The translations under genes and the position numbers were made by a program. Below, one piece after another: positions 1-8,992 of a stretch of 64,000 bases of DNA. This DNA is from Phytohabitans houttuyneae (GTDB taxonomy: Bacteria > Actinomycetota > Actinomycetes > Mycobacteriales > Micromonosporaceae), in assembly GCF_011764425.1 (NCBI RefSeq), contig NZ_BLPF01000002.1, positions 2,294,997-2,358,996 of the forward strand, read 5' to 3'. Within the stretch, counting starts at the first letter, position 1; every line of letters starts with the position of its first letter. Under the pieces are notes generated by a model, which did not search any database, had not been told where the DNA came from, and saw only the letters and a list, made by a program, of their open reading frames with translations.

Positions 1-134
1 TCTGGGATGACGCGGTCGGCATGTACCCGATGTCCGTGCAGATCGCGTACGTCTGGAACAAGCGGCTCGACGGCTTCACCCTCGACGCCAGCGGCTATCC
101 CGACTTCACCAACGCGACGGTGGCGCAACCGTGA
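1..134 (+). CDS. C-terminal end of a family-5 (peptide/oligosaccharide) ABC solute-binding protein, partial
   Basis: Only the last 43 codons are in the window, ending at TGA 132-134. The tail reads MYPMSVQIAYVWNKRLDG and later DASGYPDFTNA, which is typical of the C-terminus of DppA/OppA-type extracellular solute-binding proteins. The stop overlaps the GTG start of the next gene by a GTGA overlap, so the gene is translationally coupled to the hydrolase operon. Two Dpp/Opp-type ATPases lie at the far end of the same operon; this protein would be their extracellular ligand receptor. The permeases presumably lie upstream, outside the window. Confidence 0.7.
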   Translation, partial: WDDAVGMYPMSVQIAYVWNKRLDGFTLDASGYPDFTNATVAQP

Positions 135-1972
135 GCATCGCACTTCCCTTGACGTCCGAGGCCTACCGCCAGGCGCAGCAGCGCCTGGCGCGGGGCTGGA
201 ACACCTGGGACACCCGCAGCCTGCTGACCCAGGTGCTGCTGCCCGACGGGCTGGCCGTCGCGCTCGGCGTCAAGGAGTACTACCGGGGCAACGCCCTCAA
301 CCAGATCCAGATCGGGCGGCGCGAGGAGGGCGCCGAGGAGGTGACGCTCGGCCCGCACGCGATCGACGGCGCGTACACCCAGGTGACCGTGCGGTGGCGG
401 GGCGTGGAGCTGTCGGTCGAGACCGCGCACGCCGGCGACGACCTCGTCGTGCTGGTGACGCCGCTGGCCAACCAGGCGCAGCCGGCGACCCTCACCGTGT
501 CGGCGGGCCTGCTCTGGAACCGTCCCGGCGCCGTGCGCCGGGCCGGCGAGAGCCTCGTCGCCGAGCTGCCCGGCCGGAAGGTCGCGGTCTTCGGGACGGC
601 GCCGCACTACGACGACCCCTACGTCGACATCACCGGCCCGTACCTGGCGCTGCGGCTCGACGGGCCGGTCGGGGTGTCGACGGGGGAGCGGCGCGACCTG
701 GCGCGGATCCGCGAGATCGTGGCGGCGGCGCGGCCGGCGGCCGCGGCGAGCCCGCACGAGGAGCTGGTCCGCGACGCGATCGCCTGGAACACGGTGTACG
801 AGCCGGCCGGCCAGCGCGTCGTGACCACCGTCAGTCGACTGTGGAACGTCGGCAAGCGCGGCGGCTACGCGCTGTTCTGCTGGGACAACTACTTCAACGC
901 GCTGCTCGCCGGGCTCTTCAGCGCCGACCTCGCGTACGCGAACGCGGTCGAGATGACCCGCGAGCTCACCCCGGCCGGCTTCGTGCCGAACGTGGCGCAG
1001 GGCACCGGCCGGCGCACGTACGACGGCTCGCAGCCGCCGGTCGGCGCGCTCGCCGCCCGGGAGCTGTACCGGCGCTTCGGCGACCGCTGGTTTCTGGAGG
1101 AGGTCTTCCCGGGCCTGCTGCGCTGGAACCGGTGGTGGTGGCGCACCCGCCGGGACGGCGAGCTGCTCTGCCTCGGCTCCACCGCCTTCGAGCCGCAGTG
1201 GCCGTCACCGCAGGACATCCCGCGCATCGACCAGCACTTCGGGGCGACCTGCGAGAGCGGCTGCGACGACCATCCGATCTTCGCGGACATCCCGTACGAG
1301 AAGTCGACCGGACTGATGCTGGCCCACGACGTGAGCCTCAACAGCGAGTACGCGATGGACTGCGCCGCCCTCGCCGACATCGCGGCCGAGTTGGGCCACG
1401 ACGCCGAGCGGGACGAGCTGCGCGAGCGCGGTGCGGCGGTGGCGGACGCGATGGAGCGGCTGCTGTGGTCGCGGGAGACGGAGTCGTACCGCAGCCGCCG
1501 CACCGACACCGGCGACTTCACCGCCGACATCTCGCCGATGAGCCTCTACCCGCTGCTGGCCGGCGTCGGCGCCGGCGGCCGGGACCGGCGGATGGTCGAG
1601 CGGTACCTGCGCGACGAGCGCTACTTCGGCGGGCGCTGGGCGGTGCCGTCCACGCCCCGCACCGACGCCGAGTCGGCCTCCCGCAGCTACTACTGGCACG
1701 GCCGGGTCTGGCCGCCGATGAACTTCCTGGTCTACATCGGACTGCGGCGGGCCGGGCTGGCGGAGGAGCGGCGCTGGCTGGCCGAGCGCAGCGCCGAGCT
1801 GGCGATGAAGGAATGGAACGAGGCGCGTCACGTGCACGAGAACTATTCGGCGAACACCGGCGAGGGCTGCGACAAGGCCAACAGCGAGCCGTTCCACTCG
1901 TGGGGCGCGCTGCTGAGCCTGGTCCCGCTGATCGAGAGCGGCGCCGTGGACTACTTCCGGGAGGGCGCGTGA
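131..1972 (+). CDS. GH63/MGH1-like glycoside hydrolase
   Basis: A 613-residue protein with the look of the (alpha/alpha)6 glycosidases of GH63 and mannosylglycerate-hydrolase type. An N-terminal beta region (about 1-200) is followed by a helical-toroid catalytic domain. Visible marks are WDNYFNALLAG near residue 250 (the Asp is the expected general acid region), SQPPVGA near 300, HGRVWPPMNF near 522 and HENYSANTGEG near 570 (region of the catalytic Glu). There is no signal peptide, so it should act in the cytoplasm on an imported glycoside. The GTG start overlaps the upstream transporter gene, and the 3' end overlaps the FAD oxidoreductase. The exact substrate cannot be read from sequence; a glucoside or mannoside is likely. 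Confidence 0.75.
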   Translation: MSIALPLTSEAYRQAQQRLARGWNTWDTRSLLTQVLLPDGLAVALGVKEYYRGNALNQIQIGRREEGAEEVTLGPHAIDGAYTQVTVRWRGVELSVETAHAGDDLVVLVTPLANQAQPATLTVSAGLLWNRPGAVRRAGESLVAELPGRKVAVFGTAPHYDDPYVDITGPYLALRLDGPVGVSTGERRDLARIREIVAAARPAAAASPHEELVRDAIAWNTVYEPAGQRVVTTVSRLWNVGKRGGYALFCWDNYFNALLAGLFSADLAYANAVEMTRELTPAGFVPNVAQGTGRRTYDGSQPPVGALAARELYRRFGDRWFLEEVFPGLLRWNRWWWRTRRDGELLCLGSTAFEPQWPSPQDIPRIDQHFGATCESGCDDHPIFADIPYEKSTGLMLAHDVSLNSEYAMDCAALADIAAELGHDAERDELRERGAAVADAMERLLWSRETESYRSRRTDTGDFTADISPMSLYPLLAGVGAGGRDRRMVERYLRDERYFGGRWAVPSTPRTDAESASRSYYWHGRVWPPMNFLVYIGLRRAGLAEERRWLAERSAELAMKEWNEARHVHENYSANTGEGCDKANSEPFHSWGALLSLVPLIESGAVDYFREGA

Positions 1973-3570
1973 GCAGCGCGGACGTCCTGGTCGTCGGCGG
2001 CGGCCTCGGCGGTGTGGCGGCGGCCCTCGCGGCGCTGCGGCGCGGCCGCACCGTGCTGCTCACCGAGGAGACCGACTGGCTGGGCGGCCAGCTGACCACC
2101 CAGGCGGTGCCGCCGGACGAGCACCCGTGGATCGAGCGCTTCGGCTGCACCGCCAGCTACCGGGCGCTGCGCGACGGCATCCGGGCCTACTACCGGCGCT
2201 GGTACCCGCTCAGCGACGCCGCCCGCGCGGCCCGCTACCTCAACCCCGGCGAGGGCACGGTCAGTCCACTGTGTCACGAGCCGCGGGTGGCCGCCGCGGT
2301 CATCGACGCGATGCTCGCCCCGTGGACCGCCGCCGGCCGCCTGCGGGTGCTGCTGCGCCACCGGCCGGTCGCGGCCCAGGTGGACGGCGACCGGGTGCGC
2401 GGCGTGGTCGTCGAGGACCCGGAGGGCAACCGGGTCGAGCTGACCGGCAGGTACGTGCTGGACGCCACCGAGCTGGGCGACCTGCTGCCGCTGACCGGCG
2501 CCGAGCACGTCACCGGCTTCGAGTCGCGGGAGCAGACCGGCGAGCCGCACGCGCCGCAGGCGGCGCAGCCGGACAACATGCAGGCGTTCTCGTGGTGCTT
2601 CGCGCTCGAACACCGGGCCGGCGAGGACCACACGATCGACAAGCCCGCCGAGTACGACTTCTGGCACGGCTTCAAGCCCGACTTCTGGGGCGGCGAGCTG
2701 GTGTCGCTGACCGCGCCGGACCCGCGGACGCTGGAGCGGTACCCCCGCTCGTTCGTGCCCAACCCGGCGCCGGACGGCGAGGTCGTCGCGGACCAGAGCC
2801 TCAGCGCCGGCGACAGCGAGCTGTGGGTCTTCCGGCGGATCGTCTCCCGGCGGATGTTCGCGCCGGGGATGGTGGACAGCGACGTCACGCTCGTCAACTG
2901 GCCGATGATCGACTACTTCCTCGGGCCGCTGATCGGCGTGGGGGAGGAGGAGAAGGCCAAGCACCTCGCCTCGTCCCGGCAGCTCAGCCTCAGCATGCTC
3001 TACTGGCTGCAGACCGAGGCGCCCCGCCCCGACGGCGGCACCGGCTGGCCCGGCCTGCGCCCGCGCGGCGACGTGCTCGGCACCGCCGACGGCTTCGCCA
3101 AGGCGCCGTACATCCGGGAGTCCCGCCGCATCCGCGCCGAGTACACGGTGGTCGAGCAGGACCTGTCGCTCGACGTGCGCGGCGAGCACGGCTCGGTGGT
3201 GTACCCGGACAGCGTCGGCGTCGGCGCGTACCGCATCGACCTGCACCCCTCGACCGGCTCGGACACCTACATCGACGTGGGCGCGACGCCCTACCACCTG
3301 CCGCTGGGCGCGCTGCTGCCGGTGCGGCTGGACAACCTGCTGCCGGCCGGCAAGAACATCGGCACCACCCACATCACGAACGGCTGCTACCGCATGCACC
3401 CGACCGAGTGGAACATCGGCGAGGTGGCCGGCGCGCTCGCCGCGCACTGCCTAGACAGCGGACTGGCGCCGCGGCAGGTGCGCGCCGACCCGCGCCGGTT
3501 CGCGGACTTCCGCGACACGCTGGTGCGCGACGGCGTGGAGCCGGCCTGGCCCAGGATCGGCGGCTACTGA
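1969..3570 (+). CDS. FAD-dependent oxidoreductase (FAD_oxidored family)
   Basis: A 533-residue flavoprotein. The N-terminus VLVVGGGLGGVAAALAALRR is a Rossmann GxGxxG FAD-binding motif. It is followed by TDWLGGQLTTQ, which is characteristic of the PF12831 FAD-dependent oxidoreductases often found with glycoside or carbohydrate gene clusters. The C-terminus carries a second conserved FAD contact region (LPAGKNIGTTHITNG). The GTG start overlaps the hydrolase stop by 4 nt (GTGA), and the TGA overlaps the next ATG by one base. It probably oxidises a sugar or sugar-derived ligand taken up by the same operon. The substrate is unknown. Confidence 0.8.
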   Translation: MSSADVLVVGGGLGGVAAALAALRRGRTVLLTEETDWLGGQLTTQAVPPDEHPWIERFGCTASYRALRDGIRAYYRRWYPLSDAARAARYLNPGEGTVSPLCHEPRVAAAVIDAMLAPWTAAGRLRVLLRHRPVAAQVDGDRVRGVVVEDPEGNRVELTGRYVLDATELGDLLPLTGAEHVTGFESREQTGEPHAPQAAQPDNMQAFSWCFALEHRAGEDHTIDKPAEYDFWHGFKPDFWGGELVSLTAPDPRTLERYPRSFVPNPAPDGEVVADQSLSAGDSELWVFRRIVSRRMFAPGMVDSDVTLVNWPMIDYFLGPLIGVGEEEKAKHLASSRQLSLSMLYWLQTEAPRPDGGTGWPGLRPRGDVLGTADGFAKAPYIRESRRIRAEYTVVEQDLSLDVRGEHGSVVYPDSVGVGAYRIDLHPSTGSDTYIDVGATPYHLPLGALLPVRLDNLLPAGKNIGTTHITNGCYRMHPTEWNIGEVAGALAAHCLDSGLAPRQVRADPRRFADFRDTLVRDGVEPAWPRIGGY

Positions 3571-4535
3571 TGGACACGCTGCTGCGGGTGCGCGACCTCG
3601 TCGTCGAGGCCGGGCCGCTGCGCATCCTCGACGGCGTGGGCTTCGACGTGCCGGCCGGGCAGACGCTCGGCGTGGTCGGCGAGTCGGGCAGCGGCAAGAC
3701 GATGACCGCGAACGCCGTGCTCGGCCTGCTGCCCGCCGGCGTCTCGGTCACCTCCGGCAGCATCGCGTTCGGCGGTACCGAGCTCGTCGGGCTCCCCGAG
3801 TCCCGCCGCCGGGCGGTCCGCGGCTCCGACGTGGCGATGGTCTTCCAGGACCCGCTCGCCGCGCTCAACCCGGTGCAGCCGGTGGGGCGGCAGGTCAGCG
3901 AGGTGGCCCGCCGGCGGGAAGGGCTCTCGCGCGGTGCGGCAGGGCGGCTCGCGGTCGAGCTGCTCGACCGGGTCGGCGTGCCCGACCCGGCACAGCGCGC
4001 CCGTGCCTACCCGCACCAGCTCTCCGGCGGCCTGCGCCAGCGCGCGGTGATCGCGATGGCCCTCGCCGGCCGGCCGAGGCTCATCCTCGCCGACGAGCCG
4101 ACGACCGCCCTGGACGTCTCCGTGCAGGGGCGCATCCTCGGCCTGCTCGCGAAGGTGCAGGCCGAGGACGGGGTGTCCGTGCTGCTGATCAGCCACGACC
4201 TGCGGGTCATGGCACACGCCGCCCAGCGGGTGGCGGTCATGTACGCGGGCCGGGTCGTCGAGCAGGGCGCCACCCGGGAGCTGCTGCGGGCGCCGCGCCA
4301 CCCGTACACGGCGGCGCTGGTCCGGTCGGTGCCCGCCGTGCACACGCGCTCAGCCCTGGTGGCGCCGATCCCCGGCAACCCGCCGAGCCTGGCCGCGCTG
4401 CCGTCCGGGTGCCGCTTCCACCCCCGGTGCCCGCTCGCCGCCCCGCGCTGCCGGGTCGAGCAGCCCGCGCTGCGGGAGGTCGGTCCGGACCGGCTCTCCG
4501 CCTGCCACCGGGCCGAGGAGGTGAACGGCGCGTGA
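3570..4535 (+). CDS. Dipeptide/oligopeptide-type ABC transporter ATPase (DppD-like)
   Basis: A 321-residue ABC ATPase. Walker A GESGSGKT is at about 37-44, the Q-loop is FQDPLAALNP, the signature is LSGGLRQR and Walker B is LILADEPTTALD. The C-terminal Cys-rich extension GCRFHPRCPLAAPRC is the hallmark of oligopeptide-family (DppD/OppD) ATPases. It powers import through membrane permeases encoded outside the window. The ATG overlaps the previous TGA. In actinobacteria such transporters often carry oligosaccharides as well as peptides; the neighbouring glycosidase favours a glycoside here. Confidence 0.9.
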   Translation: MDTLLRVRDLVVEAGPLRILDGVGFDVPAGQTLGVVGESGSGKTMTANAVLGLLPAGVSVTSGSIAFGGTELVGLPESRRRAVRGSDVAMVFQDPLAALNPVQPVGRQVSEVARRREGLSRGAAGRLAVELLDRVGVPDPAQRARAYPHQLSGGLRQRAVIAMALAGRPRLILADEPTTALDVSVQGRILGLLAKVQAEDGVSVLLISHDLRVMAHAAQRVAVMYAGRVVEQGATRELLRAPRHPYTAALVRSVPAVHTRSALVAPIPGNPPSLAALPSGCRFHPRCPLAAPRCRVEQPALREVGPDRLSACHRAEEVNGA

Positions 4536-5293
4536 GCCTGCTGTCGGTCGAAGGGCTGTGGACCACGTTCAAGGCGCCGGGCCGCGGCGTGATCCAGGCG
4601 GTCGCCGGCGTCGACATCGCCGTGGCCGAGGGCGAGACGGTCGGCCTGGTCGGCGAGTCCGGGTCGGGCAAGTCCACATTGGCCCGTTCCGTGGTCGGGC
4701 TGGAACGCGCGGGGCGCGGCCGCGTCACGTTCGCCGGTACGGACGTCACCAGGGGCTGGCCGCGGCGGATGCGGCGGGACGTGCAGATGGTGTTCCAGGA
4801 CCCGCGCTCGTCCCTCAACCCCCGGATGAGCGTCGGCGCGATCGTCGCCGAGGGGTGGCGCGCCCACCCCGGCCTGGTCGGGTCGCGCGACGCCGGCGCG
4901 CAGGTGGCCCAGCTGCTCGAACAGGTCGGCGTCGACCCCGCCCTCGCCACGCGCCGCCCGGCACAGCTCTCCGGCGGCCAGTGCCAGCGGGTCGCGATCG
5001 CCCGCGCCCTCGCGCTGCGCCCGCGGCTGCTGGTCTGCGACGAGGCGGTGTCCGCATTGGACGTGTCGGTGCAGGCGCAGATCCTCGCGCTGCTGGCCCG
5101 GCTGCGCGCCGACCTCGGCCTCGCGATGCTCTTCATCTCGCACGACCTCGGCGTGGTGCGGCAGCTCGCCGACCGGGTGGCGGTGATGCACCGCGGCCGG
5201 ATCGTCGAGGAAGGCCCCGCCGAGCAGGTCTACGAGTCGCCGCGGGACGCGTACACCCGGACGCTGCTCGACTCCGCGCTGGAGCTGGACTGA
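4532..5293 (+). CDS. Dipeptide/oligopeptide-type ABC transporter ATPase (DppF-like, short)
   Basis: A 253-residue partner ATPase with Walker A GESGSGKS, the signature LSGGQCQR and Walker B LLVCDEAVSALD. It lacks the Cys-rich oligopeptide extension present in the preceding ATPase and stops right after the ABC core, so it is shorter than typical DppF (about 320-330). GTG 4532 gives the VSLLSVEGLW start and overlaps the upstream stop (GTGA), which fixes the start choice. It is the last gene of the operon; the next gene is convergent and ends 7 bp away. Confidence 0.88.
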   Translation: MSLLSVEGLWTTFKAPGRGVIQAVAGVDIAVAEGETVGLVGESGSGKSTLARSVVGLERAGRGRVTFAGTDVTRGWPRRMRRDVQMVFQDPRSSLNPRMSVGAIVAEGWRAHPGLVGSRDAGAQVAQLLEQVGVDPALATRRPAQLSGGQCQRVAIARALALRPRLLVCDEAVSALDVSVQAQILALLARLRADLGLAMLFISHDLGVVRQLADRVAVMHRGRIVEEGPAEQVYESPRDAYTRTLLDSALELD

Positions 5294-5300
5294 CCGCCGC

Positions 5301-5831
5301 TCAGGCACCGGCGAGCGCGACCAGCAGGATGCCGGCGGCCGCCAGCAGGTAGAGCGCGGCCGGCCGGCGCACCCGCGGCTCCGGCGGCGGCTCCGGCACG
5401 CTGCCGGCCAGCCCGGCCTCCCGCGCGGCGCGCAGCCGGGACTCGATCCTGACCGGCAGGTCGCGTGTGGACGGATGCACCCGTGCCAGCCACCACGGCC
5501 GGTCGAAGCGGGCCTCCAGCACGCCGGCCGCGGTCCGGACGGAGACGCGGTTGTCGCGCACGCCGACGGACGTGACCTCCGTCCAGGGGTGGCGGTGCAC
5601 GCCCTTGCCGTCCACGAGCACCAGGCCGCCGTCGTTCCACAGCAGGCGGGGGCGCAGGTCGTAGCGCCACAGCTCCTCGACGATCAGCAGCATCACGGCC
5701 ACCCACAGCAGCCGCGCCCACAGCCGGTCGGCGAGCGCGCCCGCGGCGCCGGTCGCGCCGACGGCGACGACCACGGCGCTCCAGCCGAGGACCCGGTTGG
5801 GACGGACGACCTGAGGCGCGGGTTCGCTCAC
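5301..5831 (-). CDS. Membrane-anchored PH-like domain protein
   Basis: A 176-residue protein. A GTG start (VSEPAPQVVRPNRV) is chosen because upstream codons do not look coding. Two adjacent hydrophobic helices (VLGWSAVVVAVGATGAAG and ARLLWVAVMLLIVEELW) precede a small beta-rich region (LLWNDGGLVLVDGKGVHRHP ... WTEVTSVGV), typical of actinobacterial bacterial-PH proteins (the low-molecular-weight antigen 6 type). A third hydrophobic segment closes the C-terminus (LYLLAAAGILLVALAGA). The function of the family is unknown. It is convergent with the ABC operon and divergent from copC. Confidence 0.7.
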   Translation of the reverse strand: MSEPAPQVVRPNRVLGWSAVVVAVGATGAAGALADRLWARLLWVAVMLLIVEELWRYDLRPRLLWNDGGLVLVDGKGVHRHPWTEVTSVGVRDNRVSVRTAAGVLEARFDRPWWLARVHPSTRDLPVRIESRLRAAREAGLAGSVPEPPPEPRVRRPAALYLLAAAGILLVALAGA

Positions 5832-5903
5832 GCGACCGCATGGTACCGGCGACCGGCAGGTTGGTTGGACCCTCCGGACGGACGAGGCGCTACCGTGGGC
5901 GCC

Positions 5904-6497
5904 GTGAACCGTTACCGACTGCCGGCCGTCCTCACCGCCCTGCTCGCCGCCGCCCTGGCGGTCGTCGTGCCGGCCGCGCCGGCCGCCGCGCACACCGAGC
6001 TGAAGAGCACGTCACCGGCGGCGAAGAGCACCACGACGAAGCCGGTCACCGAGGTCACGCTGACGTTCACCGGCCTGGTCAGGAAGCCGGGCACCACGGT
6101 CGCGGTGACCGGGCCGGACAAGACGTCGTACAGCGTCGGGGACCCCGAGGTGCTCGACCGGACGATCACGCAGAAGGTCGACCCGCTCGCGGTCGGTGTC
6201 ATCACGGTCGCGTGGACCACCGCCGCGTCGGACGGGCACGAGATGAAGGGCACCTTCACCTTCACCAACCGGGCGGCGCCACCCACGCCCAGCGCCGAGC
6301 CGAGCCCCAGCCCCAGCGTCGCGCCGACGACCGCCGCGCCGCCGCCGGCCGCCACCACGGCCGCGGCCAGCCCGGTCGCGGACGAGGACTCCTCGTCCGG
6401 CGCCGTGTGGTGGGTCGTGGGCGCCGCGGCCGTGCTGCTCGTCGCCGGCACCGGGGGCCTGCTGTGGCGGCGCCGGAAGGCCGGAGGAGCTCCGTAG
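5904..6497 (+). CDS. CopC-domain copper-resistance protein with C-terminal membrane anchor
   Basis: A 197-residue protein. The signal peptide ends at AAPAAAH, leaving His30 as the mature N-terminal residue, as in CopC/PcoC, where it binds Cu(II). The CopC domain (30-125) contains LTFTGLVRKPGTTVAV and the closing DGHEMKGTFTFTV-like motif (DGHEMKGTFTFTN), whose His is the second ligand. A Pro/Ser/Thr-rich linker (about 130-160) and a membrane helix followed by WRRRKAG tether it to the outer face of the membrane. GTG 5904 is preferred over the in-frame GTG 5895 because it gives a normal signal peptide. No CopD partner is adjacent. Confidence 0.85.
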   Translation: MNRYRLPAVLTALLAAALAVVVPAAPAAAHTELKSTSPAAKSTTTKPVTEVTLTFTGLVRKPGTTVAVTGPDKTSYSVGDPEVLDRTITQKVDPLAVGVITVAWTTAASDGHEMKGTFTFTNRAAPPTPSAEPSPSPSVAPTTAAPPPAATTAAASPVADEDSSSGAVWWVVGAAAVLLVAGTGGLLWRRRKAGGAP

Positions 6498-6596
6498 CAG
6501 GTGGTGGGCCGTCGCCTGATCCTCCAAACTGGAAGGTTGGGGTCCAAACTGGACGGAGCCGTCGGCGGGCACTAGCGTGAGCCTCCGGGGGAAACC

Positions 6597-7226
6597 ATGC
6601 CGGAGGATGTGAAGGCGGGTCCGCTGCCGGTCGCGGCCGGACAGACCCGGTGCGGCGGCGTGCTCGGCTCGGTGACCGCGCTGGCCGGCCTGGTCGACGG
6701 GGCGAGCGCCGGCGTGCTGCTCAATGTGGACGGTGAGGTCGAGGTGCTGCCCGGCCTGGCGGACCACGACCTGCTCACGGCCACCTCGCCGGTCCTGGAC
6801 GTCGCGCGCAGCGAGGTCGCCGCGGGGTACGTGCACCGCACCTTCCTGTGGCCGCTGGGCGGTCCCCACGCGCCGGACGGGTACCTGCGGGTCACGGTGC
6901 TGGCCAGCCCCGCCGACGCGCCGACCTGGGTGTGCGGCCTTGTGCTGCTCTCGCCGCCGGGCGACCTGCGCAGGCTGACGCCGCGCGAGCTGGAGGTGCT
7001 CGGGCTCGTGGTCGACGGCCGCTCGAACTGGCAGATCTCCCGCACGCTCGTCGTCGCCGAGCGCACCGTCGCCGCCCACGTGGAGCACATCCTGGACAAG
7101 CTGGACGCGCCGACCCGTACCGCCGCCGCCGTCCGGGCCGACCGCACCGGCCTCTACGTGCCCGACCAGCGCGCGCTCGCCGAGCCCGCCGGGCGGCGCC
7201 GTGTCGCCCGCGGCGAGGCCGGCTGA
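6597..7226 (+). CDS. LuxR-family transcriptional regulator (C-terminal HTH)
   Basis: A 209-residue protein. The C-terminal LuxR HTH (about 125-190) starts LTPRELEVLGLVVDGRSNWQ and ends ERTVAAHVEHILDKLDAPTR. The N-terminal 115 residues resemble the GAF-like sensor half of actinobacterial stand-alone LuxR proteins; no phospho-acceptor receiver is visible. The ATG at 6597 is preceded by GGGGGAAA. It is convergent with a histidine kinase that ends 16 bp away. Confidence 0.8.
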   Translation: MPEDVKAGPLPVAAGQTRCGGVLGSVTALAGLVDGASAGVLLNVDGEVEVLPGLADHDLLTATSPVLDVARSEVAAGYVHRTFLWPLGGPHAPDGYLRVTVLASPADAPTWVCGLVLLSPPGDLRRLTPRELEVLGLVVDGRSNWQISRTLVVAERTVAAHVEHILDKLDAPTRTAAAVRADRTGLYVPDQRALAEPAGRRRVARGEAG

Positions 7227-7236
7227 CCAGGCCGGC
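7218..7236. terminator. Short GC hairpin between convergent luxR and kinase genes
   Basis: Two GCCGGC hexamers (7218-7223 and 7231-7236), each self-complementary, flank a 7-nt loop across the luxR stop. They can pair into a 6-bp GC stem. There is no T-tract. It is the only obvious termination structure in this 15-bp convergent gap. Confidence 0.3.
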
Positions 7237-7241
7237 AGTCC

Positions 7242-8558
7242 TCACAGGGGCAGCGACACGTCCACGGTGGTGCCCTCACCCGGCGGGCTGGTGACCCGGA
7301 TCGAGCCGCCCAGCGCCTCCACCCGGTCGCGCAGGCCGGTGATGCCGGAGCCGCGGCCCGGGTCGGCGCCGCCCGCCCCGTCGTCGCGCACCCGCAGCGT
7401 CAGCGCGCCCGCGCCGGCCTCGAGCGTGACCGCCACGTGCGTGGCCGCGGCGTGCTTGGCGGTGTTCGTGACCGCCTCCGAGACCACGTAGTACGCGGCC
7501 ACCTCCACCGGCTCGGGAAACCGCCGCGCGGAGCGGACGTCCAGCTCGACCGGCACCCCGGCGCGGCGGGCGAGCGTGCGTAGCGCCGGGCCCAGCCCGC
7601 CCTCGGACAGGATCACCGGGTGGATGCCGCGGGACAGCTCGCGCAGCTCGTCCAGTGCCTCGGTCAGGTCGCCGGCCATCCGGTCGAGGTCGGCGCGCAC
7701 CTGGGGGAGTCCGGCCGGCACCGCGCTCTCCACCTGCCGCAGCTCCAGCGCGAGCGAGACGAGACGCTGCTGCGCGCCGTCGTGCAGGTCGCGCTCCAGC
7801 CGGCGGCGCGTGGCGTCGGTCGCGGCGATGACCCGGGCCCGCGAGGCGGCCAGCTGGGCGCGGCTCTCCGCGTTCGCCACCGCGATCGCGACGATCTCGG
7901 TGAACTCGGCGATCCGCCGCGGCGCCCCGGCCGGAAACCGCTCGCCGTCGCGGCGGGCGGTGAGCGCGCCCCACGCCTGGCCGCCGACGACGACCGGCAC
8001 CACCAGCTCGTCGGCCCCCGGCCCCGGCGCGCCGCCGCTCGCGGCGACCACCGTGCTGGTGCCGTCCGGTTCGAGGCGGGTGACCGCCGCGCGGTCGGCG
8101 CCCAGCAGCCGCCGCAGCTCCTGCACCACCGTCGCGAACACCTCCGCCGGCGGCGCCTCGCGCGCCACCTCGGTCGCCACCCGCCGCAGCGCCGCCTGCT
8201 CGGCGGACAGGCGTGCCGAGTGCTCCGCCGCCCGCCGCAGCCGGGCCGCCAGGTTGCCCACGACGACGGCGGTGACGAGGAAGACGCCGGTCGCCGCGGC
8301 GTTGTCGACCTCGGTAAACCACCAGCGCCGGCTGGAGGGCAGGAACAGGTGCCCGAACAGCGCCGTGCTCGCCACCGACACCACCGCCGCCGGGCCGGCA
8401 CCCCAGCGGACCGCGACGGGCAGGACCGCCAGCAGGTACAGCGGGAGCAGGCCGAGCGCCGGAAGGTGCGGCTCCAGCAGGGCGACCGCCCCGGTCACCG
8501 CCGCGACCGCCACCGCGCCGGCCGGCAGCCCGCGCAGCCAGCGGGCGGCGCCCGTCAA
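7242..8558 (-). CDS. Sensor histidine kinase (DUF4118-GAF-HisKA_3-HATPase)
   Basis: A 438-residue NarX/DesK-class kinase. Several membrane helices (about 10-110) match the KdpD-like DUF4118 sensor region. A GAF-like domain (about 130-275) follows. The dimerisation/phosphorylation domain has the His in ERDLHDGAQQRL, and the ATPase has EAVTNTAKHA (N-box) and DDGAGGADPGRGSGITGLRD (G-box). The start is TTG 8558, which overlaps the response-regulator TGA (TTGA); upstream codons of the open frame are not plausible coding. It forms an operon with the upstream receiver gene. Confidence 0.85.
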   Translation of the reverse strand: MTGAARWLRGLPAGAVAVAAVTGAVALLEPHLPALGLLPLYLLAVLPVAVRWGAGPAAVVSVASTALFGHLFLPSSRRWWFTEVDNAAATGVFLVTAVVVGNLAARLRRAAEHSARLSAEQAALRRVATEVAREAPPAEVFATVVQELRRLLGADRAAVTRLEPDGTSTVVAASGGAPGPGADELVVPVVVGGQAWGALTARRDGERFPAGAPRRIAEFTEIVAIAVANAESRAQLAASRARVIAATDATRRRLERDLHDGAQQRLVSLALELRQVESAVPAGLPQVRADLDRMAGDLTEALDELRELSRGIHPVILSEGGLGPALRTLARRAGVPVELDVRSARRFPEPVEVAAYYVVSEAVTNTAKHAAATHVAVTLEAGAGALTLRVRDDGAGGADPGRGSGITGLRDRVEALGGSIRVTSPPGEGTTVDVSLPL

Positions 8559-8923
8559 GACCTCTCCGGTACCAGCTCGCGCACCGCGCCCCCGGACAGC
8601 TGCGCCTTCCACACGAAGCCGGCGGCCGGGCTGAGCGCGATCAGGTCGGCGTAGTCCTCCTCCCGGCGGGTGGAGATGAGGACGACCCGCGCGCGCAGGT
8701 CGGGGTGACGCTCCACGAGCCGGCGGGTGAGGTCGAAGCCGCTCTCCGCGCCGAGGGCGATGTCCACCAGCACCACGTCCGGGTGGAGGCGGTCGGCCTG
8801 CGCCAGGGCGTCCGCCACGGTCGACGCGGTGCCCACGACCTCGAGGCCGTCGCGCTCCAGGCTCGTCCTCGCGACGGCCAGGAACCGCGCGTTGTCGTCG
8901 ACGATCAGGCAGCGGCTCACCAT
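8555..8923 (-). CDS. Single-domain response regulator (receiver only)
   Basis: A 122-residue receiver domain. The acidic pair is in LIVDDNARF, the phospho-acceptor Asp in VVLVDIALG and the conserved Lys in FVWKAQL. No output domain follows; the frame stops and the kinase starts in a TTGA overlap. Most partners of this kinase class carry a LuxR HTH, so this protein either signals through protein contact or feeds another regulator. It starts at ATG 8923. Confidence 0.85.
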   Translation of the reverse strand: MVSRCLIVDDNARFLAVARTSLERDGLEVVGTASTVADALAQADRLHPDVVLVDIALGAESGFDLTRRLVERHPDLRARVVLISTRREEDYADLIALSPAAGFVWKAQLSGGAVRELVPERS

Positions 8924-8992
8924 GCACCGAGCATGGCAGCCGGCCCGCGGTCGCCGCATTCCCGGTAGCAGGTAATCGGTTCGCCGGTGGGC

